From: Bryobacteraceae bacterium
Lineage (GTDB): Bacteria > Acidobacteriota > Terriglobia > Bryobacterales > Bryobacteraceae
Assembly: GCA_023511855.1 (NCBI GenBank)
Contig: JAIMAR010000010.1
Coordinates: 1 to 36,028, forward strand
Direction of reading: 5' to 3'
Length of the DNA: 36,028 nt
The notes below the pieces were generated by a model that saw nothing but the letters and a program-made list of their open reading frames with translations, ran no database searches and had not been told where the DNA came from. The position numbers were made by a program, and so were the translations under genes. This document shows, in pieces, positions 17,383 to 25,558 of this stretch (the first letter of the stretch is position 1; each line of letters starts with the position of its first letter).

Positions 17383-18690
17383 TCAAAGATGCCATGGGCC
17401 GCGCAACGGCCGCGCGAGCAGGCGCGCCGCCTCCGGGTCGCCGAGGATCTCTTGTTTCGCCGGATCCCAGCGAATCTTCCGGCCCACCAGGATCGAAATC
17501 AGCCCCAGGTAGCCTGGGGTGGCCGAGCGCAGGGCGACATCGGGAGGCGAAATCGTCCGGCGGCGGGTGCGCACGCACTCCAGAAACTGGCGATAGTGGC
17601 CGGGGGAGATCTCCAGCCGCACACCATTCGGGGGGATGCGCGTCGCCAGCAGGCTCTTGGGACTGGCCTCCATGCCTCCGCGATCTACCCATAGCCAGCC
17701 CTCCTCGCCGATAAACTTCACGCCGCGGGGCGTCTTCTCGTCCTCGTTGACGATCAGCATCTCCACGCCGTCGGGATACTTCGCTCTCACACGGAAGGCG
17801 GAGGGCGCGTCCCAGACGCGGTTTGGCGAGACGAACTCGCCCGTGCCTTCGACTTCAACCGGGCCGGTGTGATCCAAGCCCAGGCCCCAGTGGGCCGTGT
17901 CCACGTGATGTCCCACCCAATCGAGCAGCATGCCGCCGCCGTAGTCGAGATTCCAGCGCCAGGTCTTGTGCACGCGGGCCGGGCAGTACGGAGCGCGGGG
18001 CGCGGGCCCCAACCAGCGTTCGTAGTCGAGGTGCGGCGGCGGAGGTGCGGGCTGATCGAGGTGGCCCAGATTATCGAAATCGGGCAGACCGGCGGGCAGG
18101 ACGACTTCCGCGCGGCGCACTTTGCCCAGCAGGCCGTTGCGCACGATTTCGCACGCCTGGCGGAAGCGAGGTTCCGAGCGCTGCCAGCTTCCGGTCTGCC
18201 ACACCCGGCCGTAGCGCTCGACGGCTTCCACAATGGCCCGCCCTTCAGCGAAGAACCGCGCCAGGGGCTTCTCGCCGTAAATGTCTTTGCCGGCGCGAGC
18301 GGCCGCCACCGAGGCCGCCCCGTGCCAGTGATCCGGCAGAGCCAGCATCACAGCGTCGATGTCCGGCCGCGCCAGCACATCTTCGAAGTTGTGATACGCC
18401 GCGCAGTCATGGTTGCCGTACTTTGTGTCGACGGCGGCCTTGGCTTCCTCCAAGTGCTGCCGGTCGACGTCGCACACGGCCACGACCTGGGCGGAGGGCT
18501 CGTCGAGGAAGCTGTTGACGTTGTTCATGCCCATCCACCCCGTGCCGATGCAAGCGATCGTGATCCGGCTGCTGGGCGGCACGGCGCCGCCCAGCCCCAA
18601 GGCCGATGCGCGCACCACCATGGGGGCGGCGGCGCCCATCAGGGCTTGCTTCAGAATTCTCCTCCGGGAGAGTTGCCTGCCCGCCTGCAT
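17383..18690 (-). CDS. Gfo/Idh/MocA family oxidoreductase, Tat-exported
   Basis: A 435-residue NAD(P)-dependent oxidoreductase. The N-terminus is a Tat signal with SRRRILKQA at 8-16. The nucleotide-binding loop is GTGWMG (49-54), the LPDHWHG stretch is at 119-124 and the family EKP motif at 140-142. The C-terminal domain has YGGGMLLDWVGHH, conserved in exported acidobacterial and planctomycete members. It differs clearly from the homologue at 467-1753 and is not a recent duplicate. It starts seven bases after the ThuA stop. Pairing with ThuA suggests oxidation of a glucoside or related sugar in the periplasm; 3-keto-sugar chemistry is one candidate, but this is inference. Confidence 0.93.
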   Translation of the reverse strand: MQAGRQLSRRRILKQALMGAAAPMVVRASALGLGGAVPPSSRITIACIGTGWMGMNNVNSFLDEPSAQVVAVCDVDRQHLEEAKAAVDTKYGNHDCAAYHNFEDVLARPDIDAVMLALPDHWHGAASVAAARAGKDIYGEKPLARFFAEGRAIVEAVERYGRVWQTGSWQRSEPRFRQACEIVRNGLLGKVRRAEVVLPAGLPDFDNLGHLDQPAPPPPHLDYERWLGPAPRAPYCPARVHKTWRWNLDYGGGMLLDWVGHHVDTAHWGLGLDHTGPVEVEGTGEFVSPNRVWDAPSAFRVRAKYPDGVEMLIVNEDEKTPRGVKFIGEEGWLWVDRGGMEASPKSLLATRIPPNGVRLEISPGHYRQFLECVRTRRRTISPPDVALRSATPGYLGLISILVGRKIRWDPAKQEILGDPEAARLLARPLRGPWHL

Positions 18691-18697
18691 CGCCCGG

Positions 18698-19663
18698 CTA
18701 CCTTTTCTTCAGCTTTGCACTCGGGGTGTCGTCGGCTTTCAGATCCCCCAAAGCGTACTGAATTCCGGCCAGGAAGTGCCGGAGGAGCTTGGGATCTTGA
18801 AAGACTTCGGGAGTGTGTCCCAAAGCATTGTAGAAGACCCGGCCGCGGCCGTAGCGCTTGACCCAGGCAATGCCGAAATCCTTGTCGGCGGCGCGCTCGG
18901 GCAGGAAGCGGCGCTTGGGATCCATGTCCGTCTTGTCCGTATCGACGCTCAGAAGGATCCGCAGGCGCTCGCGGGAGTAGCCGTGGCGGAACTGGAAGAT
19001 CTGGTCCCGGATTTGAAAGCTCTTTCCGCCGAACGCGGCCACAACGGGATGGGACGGGTCCTCGACTTTGATGGTGACCAGGTCCTTCTCGCGCCAGGGG
19101 TGGCCGCCGTCTTCGTATGCGCCGAACATCTCGCCGAACTCGGGGAACTGATCATAGCGCGGATACTGCACGAAGCTAGCGCCGCCTCCGCCGTGGAAGC
19201 CGACGAAGCCTCGGCCGCTGCGGACAAAATCCTGTAGCGAGCGGCGCAGTTCCGGATCTTCGGTCGGCACGCCCTCGGCGTTATTAAAACAAATTGCGTC
19301 GAATTTGGTTAGGTTCTCCCACCGCCACAGGTTGAGATCGTTGCTAAAGACCGCCTCGTAAGCGCCCGTGCGCTTGCCCATCTGCTCCAGGGCGTAGTTG
19401 GCGACCGGGATCGTCTTGGGATGGTTGCCCGGATAAGGTTTGCCGTCGCGCACGTTGAGGGTGAACACCAGCATCCGGCGCGGCTGTTTGGGCTTGGACG
19501 GGGCTTTGGCGGGCACGGCAGCGTCGACCTTTAGCCGTGTTTCGGGATCGAGGGTTTGGGCGTAGACGGTGGCGCCGCAAAAGCTCAAGGTGAGTAGGGC
19601 GAGAAGTGAAATCGTTAATCGTTTGTGTTTTGAGGTACTGAATGAACCGCGGAAAAGAGTCAT
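18698..19663 (-). CDS. exported ThuA domain protein
   Basis: A 321-residue protein with a signal peptide (about 1-36, ending VYA-QTL). The ThuA domain, a class I glutamine-amidotransferase-like fold, covers about 60-305. Hallmarks are FNNAEG, the loop GFVGFHGGGGASF and GRGRVFYNALGHTPEV near the end. ThuA was named from trehalose utilisation in rhizobia; the chemistry of exported homologues is not settled. I chose the ATG at 19663, which has GGAG ten bases upstream; a frame extended to 19696 has no such site. It leads the operon ThuA, Gfo/Idh, HEAT, F5/8C, Agl23-like. Confidence 0.9.
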   Translation of the reverse strand: MTLFRGSFSTSKHKRLTISLLALLTLSFCGATVYAQTLDPETRLKVDAAVPAKAPSKPKQPRRMLVFTLNVRDGKPYPGNHPKTIPVANYALEQMGKRTGAYEAVFSNDLNLWRWENLTKFDAICFNNAEGVPTEDPELRRSLQDFVRSGRGFVGFHGGGGASFVQYPRYDQFPEFGEMFGAYEDGGHPWREKDLVTIKVEDPSHPVVAAFGGKSFQIRDQIFQFRHGYSRERLRILLSVDTDKTDMDPKRRFLPERAADKDFGIAWVKRYGRGRVFYNALGHTPEVFQDPKLLRHFLAGIQYALGDLKADDTPSAKLKKR

Positions 19664-19792
19664 TTGAATTTTTCTCCTCGGGAGGCGCGTAGGCACGCAG
19701 GAGCGCCTGCTAACAGGATACTTTACGGCGAGGGGCTGAGGGATCCGGCCTGCTGCGCCGCCTGCAACTGCGGCTGGCTCGGCGGGGCCGCC

Positions 19793-19833
19793 AAAAAACG
19801 GGCCCGCCGGTGATGAACCGGTGCGGGCCCGTT
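19793..19833 (-). terminator. strong terminator of the TonB receptor gene
   Basis: Read on the minus strand, AACGGGCCCG pairs with CGGGCCCGTT around an inner ACCGG/CCGG helix and a small loop, followed by TTTTTT (the A-run at 19793-19798 on the plus strand). It begins 25 bases after the receptor stop. It separates the receptor from the ThuA operon. Confidence 0.85.
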
Positions 19834-19857
19834 AGTTGGATCAAACCGAGGAGCCGG

Positions 19858-22800
19858 CTACCACTCGATGCGCAGGTGCAACTGCACATTACGAGGAGTG
19901 GCCGCGTCGAACTTCGAGTTCAAGTCCATCACGCTGAAAATTCCACCGACTCCGGCTTGAGTGATGTTGGTGGCCGGATCGCCCCAGTTGGGGTGGTTCA
20001 GCGTATTACGAGCCAGGACCATAAAGCGGACCGTAGCCCGCTCCTTCACCGGGAAGTCTTTCGCGACCGAGTTGTGCATGACGCGGGTGCCCGGTCCGAT
20101 CAGAATGCCGCGGCCGGCCGTGCCGTAGCGCCCGATCGGCGGAGCGGCGAAGGCCGTAGGATCGAACCACTTGTACTGGTTCGGGTTATCCACGGTGAAT
20201 TTGCGCAGCACGTCCGGCCGGAGGGTGACCTGAGGCCGGGTGGCGCTGGTGGTGAAGCGGGTGCCCGTAGGATCCGGCCCAGTCCAGGTAACGGTTAGGG
20301 GACGGCCGGATTCAAGCGCGACGATGGTGGACAAACGCCAGCCGCCCAGGATGCCGTTCACGAGCCAGTGTGCGTTGTTCATGTACTTGCGCCCTTTGCC
20401 GAAGGGGAACTCGTAGATGGCGTTGGCTGAGTAGCGCAGTTTGGCTTGCCGGTCATGACGGGCCCTCTCGCGGAGTCGATTGAATTCGTCCTCAGGCCAG
20501 GTCTCGTCGGTCATGTCGTTGGCCCAGACGAAGTAGGTCTGGTAGTAGAGTCCGCCCTTCATCTTGCGGATAGCCTGCAAGGTGAGGGCGTGGTACTGAT
20601 GGCCGGCGCCGTTCTCCGTGCGGCTGATATCCGGGTACCTCGGGAAGGGCCGGGGCTTGTTGATGTACAACTGACCGTCGGCCACGGGTCGGTTGATGGC
20701 GCGCGAATAGGTGTTGTTGCGGGTCCCGTTGGCGTTGTAGGCGATCATGAACCCGGTGTCCCACCGCTGGTGCTCGATGGTGAGCGAGTACTGGATCACG
20801 CGCGGGATCTGGATGTCGCGCACCAGGGTTCCGGGGATGCTGACCGTGGAGGGCCCGCCGCTTCCGGTGGCCGAAAACACGGTGGGCCAGACCAGCGGGT
20901 TGGAGGTTGGGTTGGTATAAGATGGTTCGCCGATCACATACGGCACGACCGGACCGGTGGAAACGCCGCTCGGGCCGGTGTTGTAGGCCAATCCGAAGCC
21001 GCCGCGGATCACCGTATTGTTGCCCCAGGGACGGTAGGCGAAGCCGAGCCGGGGCTGCCAGTTGTTCAGGTCTTTGGTGACCAGAGTTTTGGCTGGCCAG
21101 CCGGCAGCGCTCGCCGTGATGATGTCGATATAGCCGGTGGGCATCAGGGGGCTGACCAAGTTCTTGCTCTCATCGGGGATCACGATCTTGCCGGTCTTGT
21201 CGTCGAAGGCGGCAAGCCGGTTGTCGTTCTCCGTCCAGGGCAGCGCCGCATCCCAACGCAGCCCCAAGGTCAGAGTTAGCTTGGGAGTGGGGCGGAAGGT
21301 GTCCTGAACGAAGAAGCCATGGTTCCACCGCACCCGGTTGACTTGCACGGCCGGAAACGCGCGGGACATCGTCGTGGGGATGCCCAGCAGGAAGTCGGCA
21401 TAGTCCAGACCGGTGAAGTTGCCGCTATAGGAGAAGCTGCCGAACAGCGCTCCACTCTGCTGCAACTGGCGCTGGAGCGAGCGGACGCCGTTGTAGCCGA
21501 ACTTCCACTCGTGGCGGCCGCGGAACCAGCTCACGTTGTCGGTGAACGAATGGACCCAGTGCTCATCGCAGGGATTGCACTCAGCGGGGCTGCCGACGCC
21601 GGCCACGCCGCTGCGCTGGAAGGTGACGCTGGGCAGTCCGTTGACCTGCGGGAGGTCGGGCGCCAGCCCCACGAATCCCAGATCCTGGACGATCTTCCAG
21701 CCTTCCCAGGCCGAAGTCTGTGGCCAGCGCTGGGTGCTCAAGCCATAGCGGAACTCATTGAGCAGCGTGGGCCGGAAGGCGTAGGTGTGGGCGCCGGTGA
21801 GAGCATCCATTTTGCGGTAGTTTTGGCGCTTGGGGGTGAGCTCGCGGAAGATGGTTTCCGGCTGATTGAAGTTCCAGCGCACGGAAGTCAGCCGCCCGAA
21901 GATAAACTGCTTTTCGGAAAGCCGGTGATCGATGCGCTCCGAGATCGTTGGTTGCTTCACGAACGGATTGCCCGGGTAGGTGCGGATGTAGGTTGGGCTA
22001 CCCGCGATCAGCACATCCGGGTTACCGGTGTTCTGGTCGGGGATGAACATGTCCTGGAATTTCTTGGCCGCTTGGTTGATCCGTAGAGGGGGGATGATGT
22101 TGCCGGCGAATGGCGCATTGTTGTTGAGCGGGTCTACGAGCTGAGTGGGGTAGGTGGAGAAGTCGCCGTTGCGCCAGCGGTTGAGCGGGACGACGCGCTG
22201 CACGGTGAAGGGCGAAACCGGGCCGGTGGCGATCTCCAGGTTCCAGAAGAAGAAGGTCCGGTTTTTGCCGTTGTAGATCTTCGGGATGTAGACCGGACCG
22301 CCGGCGCCGAAAACCCACTGGTAGCCCCAGCCCTTATTCTTGGTCAAGCTGAACGGGTTGCGGCTGTTGAAGTGGTTGTTGCTGTAGTAGAGCGCGGCGT
22401 TGCCGTGGAAGTCATTGTTGCCGGAACGGCTGATCAGGGTGAGCTGGCCCATGGTGGCGGATTCGGCGTTGGCCTGGGCGATGTCCACCCGCATTTCTTG
22501 AACGAGCTCCGTGCGGTCCATGATTGGCCCGATCGGCGCGCCCCAAGCTTGCTGGATCGTGGTGCCGTCGATGGTAGCCGTCGCCTGGAGCTCGCCGGCG
22601 CCCGCCAGGCGGAGATTCCAGCCACCGGTGCGCTCGAACTGCGGCGTAAGCGTGAAGTAGTCCCAGGCGCGGCGCAGAGTCAGCGGCAGAGCCCGCATGA
22701 CTTCCCGGCTGCGAGTGTCGGCCAAACGCGCCGACTCGGTTTCAATCAACGTGGCGCCGCCGGAGACTTCCACGACTATGGCTCCGGTGGCCAGCGCCAG

Positions 22801-23124
22801 CTTGGCGTCGACGCGGCGGATATCACGAGCGGACAGGATGATGTTCTCCGCACGGAATTCCTGAAATCCGGCCGCTTTGATCACCACCGTGTAGGTTCCT
22901 TCGAGGATGTTGGCCAAAGTGTAGATGCCGGCCTCGTTGGTCTGGGTGGTGTACTTAAAGTTCCTTTGGATCTGGGTTGCCTCCACCTGCGCTCCCACCA
23001 CCACTGCTCCGGTGGGGTCGGTGACAACCCCGGTAATTGTAGCGAACGTGCTCTGACCCGACGCCATGCCGACCGGAACGGCGATCAGCAAGGCGAGAGT
23101 TGCCAGATGTTGAAGCACTCTCAT
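19858..23124 (-). CDS. Oar-like TonB-dependent receptor with carboxypeptidase-regulatory domain
   Basis: A 1088-residue outer-membrane protein. A signal peptide (about 1-23) precedes a carboxypeptidase-regulatory-like domain (about 28-110, with ITGVVTDPTGAVVVGA and TYTVVIKAAGF). A plug domain follows (about 115-240), then a long 22-strand barrel ending in RIEW. This is the expanded Oar/CarboxypepD_reg type abundant in Acidobacteriota, thought to import oligosaccharides or other large nutrients using TonB energy. The ATG has a near-ideal AGGGAGG five bases upstream. A promoter is visible at 23230-23257 and a strong terminator at 19793-19833, so it is probably monocistronic. The ThuA operon next door may process its cargo. 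Confidence 0.93.
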   Translation of the reverse strand: MRVLQHLATLALLIAVPVGMASGQSTFATITGVVTDPTGAVVVGAQVEATQIQRNFKYTTQTNEAGIYTLANILEGTYTVVIKAAGFQEFRAENIILSARDIRRVDAKLALATGAIVVEVSGGATLIETESARLADTRSREVMRALPLTLRRAWDYFTLTPQFERTGGWNLRLAGAGELQATATIDGTTIQQAWGAPIGPIMDRTELVQEMRVDIAQANAESATMGQLTLISRSGNNDFHGNAALYYSNNHFNSRNPFSLTKNKGWGYQWVFGAGGPVYIPKIYNGKNRTFFFWNLEIATGPVSPFTVQRVVPLNRWRNGDFSTYPTQLVDPLNNNAPFAGNIIPPLRINQAAKKFQDMFIPDQNTGNPDVLIAGSPTYIRTYPGNPFVKQPTISERIDHRLSEKQFIFGRLTSVRWNFNQPETIFRELTPKRQNYRKMDALTGAHTYAFRPTLLNEFRYGLSTQRWPQTSAWEGWKIVQDLGFVGLAPDLPQVNGLPSVTFQRSGVAGVGSPAECNPCDEHWVHSFTDNVSWFRGRHEWKFGYNGVRSLQRQLQQSGALFGSFSYSGNFTGLDYADFLLGIPTTMSRAFPAVQVNRVRWNHGFFVQDTFRPTPKLTLTLGLRWDAALPWTENDNRLAAFDDKTGKIVIPDESKNLVSPLMPTGYIDIITASAAGWPAKTLVTKDLNNWQPRLGFAYRPWGNNTVIRGGFGLAYNTGPSGVSTGPVVPYVIGEPSYTNPTSNPLVWPTVFSATGSGGPSTVSIPGTLVRDIQIPRVIQYSLTIEHQRWDTGFMIAYNANGTRNNTYSRAINRPVADGQLYINKPRPFPRYPDISRTENGAGHQYHALTLQAIRKMKGGLYYQTYFVWANDMTDETWPEDEFNRLRERARHDRQAKLRYSANAIYEFPFGKGRKYMNNAHWLVNGILGGWRLSTIVALESGRPLTVTWTGPDPTGTRFTTSATRPQVTLRPDVLRKFTVDNPNQYKWFDPTAFAAPPIGRYGTAGRGILIGPGTRVMHNSVAKDFPVKERATVRFMVLARNTLNHPNWGDPATNITQAGVGGIFSVMDLNSKFDAATPRNVQLHLRIEW

Positions 23125-23229
23125 GGATACCTCCCTTGTGGCAAATCGCTAATGAGCGTCTTGGCCGGGTTGAGGGGACGCGAGACTTCTTCCCCATGTT
23201 GCACCCCAGCGAACCTCGCTCGTCAATCG

Positions 23230-23257
23230 ATTGTATAGTTTTCTTAGGGACAGTCAA
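23230..23257 (-). promoter_or_regulatory. promoter of the TonB receptor gene
   Basis: On the minus strand TTGACT (23252-23257) is followed after 16 bases by TACAAT (23230-23235). The expected start near 23223 gives a leader of about 100 bases before the ATG. The -35 element matches five of six consensus bases and the -10 element also five. Confidence 0.5.
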
Positions 23258-23425
23258 GGGCTTGGCGCTGGGAATTCCCGTATTCTGGACGAAAAATCAA
23301 ATGGAGTGACTCATAGCCAGTGGCGCAGAACGGGCCGCGAAAGGCCGACAGGAATGTCAGCCGCAGGCCTGGAGACCTGCCCCACAGAGCAATGTCTGCC
23401 CCACAACGACAGCATGCAACTCAGT

Positions 23426-23574
23426 GCGGCAGGGCGGCAACCAAACAGGGGTGGCGGCGCTGGTCTCAGCGGCAAAAGGCAAACCACAGAGGACACGGAG
23501 AACACGGAGAAACACAGAAAGAACAAACCACAGCGCGGCAGGGCCGCAACCAAACAGGGGGGCCGTGCTGGTCT
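23426..23574. repeat. direct repeat pair enclosing ACACGGAGA tandem units
   Basis: Two copies of a roughly 40-base unit, at 23426-23466 and 23535-23574, share GCGGCAGGGC, GCAACCAAACAGGGG and GCTGGTCT. Between them lie tandem units of ACACGGAGA inside a CCACAGAGGACACGG context (about 23482-23518). I recall similar ACACGGAGA sequence as a dispersed element in many Planctomycetes, Verrucomicrobia and Acidobacteria genomes; this is memory, not a search. Confidence 0.6.
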
Positions 23575-23648
23575 GGCCGGCAACTCGCCCCCGTGGCGGC
23601 ATGAAAATCTTCGCGCGGCGAGAGGAATCTGTGGGTTAGTAGTACACG

Positions 23649-23691
23649 CTTTTTCTGAGACTGCGCTCAGAAAAAGAGGCCCCTTCGGGGC
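23649..23691. repeat. perfect 11-bp hairpin plus adjacent GCCCC hairpin
   Basis: CTTTTTCTGAG (23649-23659) and CTCAGAAAAAG (23666-23676) form a perfect stem with a six-base loop. GCCCC/GGGGC follows at 23679-23683/23687-23691. T-runs and A-runs at the stem ends allow a bidirectional terminator. The pair could equally mark the left end of the element that carries the next ORF, whose ATG is 43 bases downstream. Confidence 0.5.
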
Positions 23692-23733
23692 AGCACAGGT
23701 TGTGATGGAATGGATCGCCGGCGGCGATCTCTC

Positions 23734-25377
23734 ATGGATCAACTTTCCGAGCAATACCAGGATCTGATCGAAGGCAGCTACGACTGCGTGGACCGCATCG
23801 TTTTGAATGCGTATTTTCCGATGGCCCAGGATCCCGGAGGGATGCGTGTATGGTGGCGGGCGCTGTTCGGCTCCGAGGATGAGTTGGACACAGCGCATCT
23901 GATGCGGATGGCCGGACGTTTCGCCCGCCGAGTCCGAGCCTTTGCCAAAGCCAACGCCATACCGGTGGTGGACTGCGCGCCGAAGGAGAAGAAGTTCGAA
24001 ATTGCCCGGAGGTATCTGGCCAAACACGATGGGAAGCCGGGGCTGTTCCTGATCTTGGTCGCCAAAGCACGGGCGCCGGTGTGGGAAGTGCAGAAGACCA
24101 AATCCGGCAAGATCGGCGATATCCATCGCAAGCATCCGATGCCTTTCGTGAACCACTATTCGTTCCACATTTGGGACGCGGAGTGGGGGCACCTCACCAT
24201 CAAGATGAGCGGGCATCCTCCGTTTGGGGCGCAGATCATTCTGAACGGCCACGAGTATGTGGCCTGTGCGGCTCAGAAGGAGGGGATCCGGTATCAGAAA
24301 GAAGGGAACGGTTTTGTTCATACCACCAACGCACCCGGGCCGGCGCGGATCGCAGACACCTTGTCGGAAGCAGAGACAGAAGGGCGGCTGCGCCGGCTGT
24401 GCGACCGTTGGATTTATAGCGCCTGTTTGATCTTCGGTCTGGACCGGGAGGAACAAGAACGGAGCGGGTTCCAGTATCAGTACTGGATCTATCCACTGGA
24501 CTACAGCCGGAACCTGCGGTTTCACAGTGGGCAAAAGATGTGGCCAGTGCGGCAAGGGCTGATTGACCGCACCCGGGGGACCCTCAATCTGAAAGTCGTG
24601 AAGACCATCTTTGGGTTCAAGTACCGGCCCCGGGTGAAGCGTCTGAAAGAGAACCGATGGGGAGTCGACATCGAGACACCTGCCTATGATCTGACGGTGT
24701 TCAAGATCCATTACGGAAAACTGAGCCTGAAGATCTATAGCCAAGGCGAAGGCGTGCTCCGCATCGAGGTGATGGTCCATAATGCGGCAGAGGTCCCGTT
24801 TCGGCGCCGGCTGGATGGTTTTCCCAAGACGGTGGCCTGGATGAGGAAGGTGCGGGAGCGCTTCCTGAACACGCTGCCGTGCGTGGAGGCTTGTTTCCTC
24901 GCGGATCAAAGCCTGGAGAGACGACCGGAGGCCACCATGGTAGGGCAAAGCCGCATCGGGGGAGTCGATTTCAACCGACCGCGGACCCGTCCGGCCCTCC
25001 AAGCCGTTCCGGCGTTATCAACCTCCCCAAAAGGATTCACGGCAGGCGAGGTGGCCGCCAAGGTTCGCCAACTCGGCGGCTTGCCAGAGAGCGCCTACGG
25101 GAGCGGCCAAGCGGCATACGACATCAAGAAACTCAGGGGGAAGCAGATGGTGCAGAAATGCCCCCGCTCGCGGCGCTAGGAAGCCTTGCCCGAAGGTCTG
25201 CGCGCACTGGCTGCGCTGGTTGTTTTGCGCGACAAGGTCATCAAGCCTCTGCTGGCCGCGCAGCGTGATCTGCGGCGCAGGCCCAGGCTGAGGAATCCGA
25301 CGCCGATCGATCTGGGTTATGACGCCCCACAGCGACATATGCGTGACCTGCTGGAGGAACCGGGAATCGCGGCCTGA
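23734..25377 (+). pseudogene. uncharacterised ORF with C-terminal winged-helix-like region, interrupted by an in-frame TAG
   Basis: The frame runs 481 codons, meets TAG at 25177-25179, and continues without a shift for 65 more codons to TGA at 25375-25377. I do not recognise a named domain in the first 400 residues, which are soluble, basic and rich in Trp and Tyr (for example SYDCVDRIVLNAYF and VFKIHYGKLSLKIY). About residues 430-515 read like a winged helix: GFTAGEVAAKVRQL, then YDIKKLRGKQMV, then SRR-stop-EALPEGLRAL. In winged helices the position of the stop is usually Tyr, so a Tyr-to-amber change is likely. I recall multi-copy relatives in Acidobacteriota, which hints at a mobile or repeated gene. 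The start may also be the ATG at 23710. No inverted terminal repeats were found. Confidence 0.6.
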
Positions 25378-25504
25378 GCCATCGGCAAACGATTTTAAGT
25401 TCGTCCCCCATAGTGGGACAGGGGCATGAAGAAGATGGGCGGTGCGGCGCAGGTCAGGGGGGAGGACAACGCCGTGGAGCTGAGCGGGAGAGCGGGAGGC
25501 CCCC

Positions 25505-25534
25505 TTAACGGAGAAATAGATCCTGGTGTATTCT
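25505..25534 (+). promoter_or_regulatory. candidate promoter of the sdh operon
   Basis: TTAACG (25505-25510) and TATTCT (25529-25534) are 18 bases apart. A start near 25541 leaves a short leader containing GGGAGG at 25546-25551, which is the sdhA ribosome binding site. The rest of 25378-25504 holds only a small GTCCC/GGGAC hairpin (25403-25419) and no clear gene. Confidence 0.4.
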
Positions 25535-25558
25535 GTTTTGAGGCCGGGAGGGCATGGA

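Larger units (their letters stand above)
23125..23733. other. gene-free repeat-bearing stretch between receptor and interrupted ORF
   Basis: No coding region is convincing here. From the receptor side it holds the ribosome binding site and promoter, then a repeat block (23426-23574) and a hairpin pair (23649-23691) before the interrupted ORF. Reading frames across 23480-23530 give peptides such as TEDTENTEKHRK, a by-product of the tandem repeat and not a sign of a gene. Confidence 0.6.

Noticed and set aside
23426-23574. Possible CRISPR array
   Set aside because: Only two imperfect copies of a 40-base unit, with the spacer made of simple tandem repeats, and no cas genes.
23231-23767. Open frames across the repeat block giving TEDTENTEKHRK-like peptides
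   Set aside because: The peptides come from the tandem ACACGGAGA repeat in several frames and on both strands. There is no ribosome binding site and no conserved domain.
23311-25002. Long minus-strand frame opposite the interrupted ORF
   Set aside because: The opposite strand has a coherent, Trp/Tyr-rich protein with a winged-helix end. The minus frame also runs through the repeats and hairpins.
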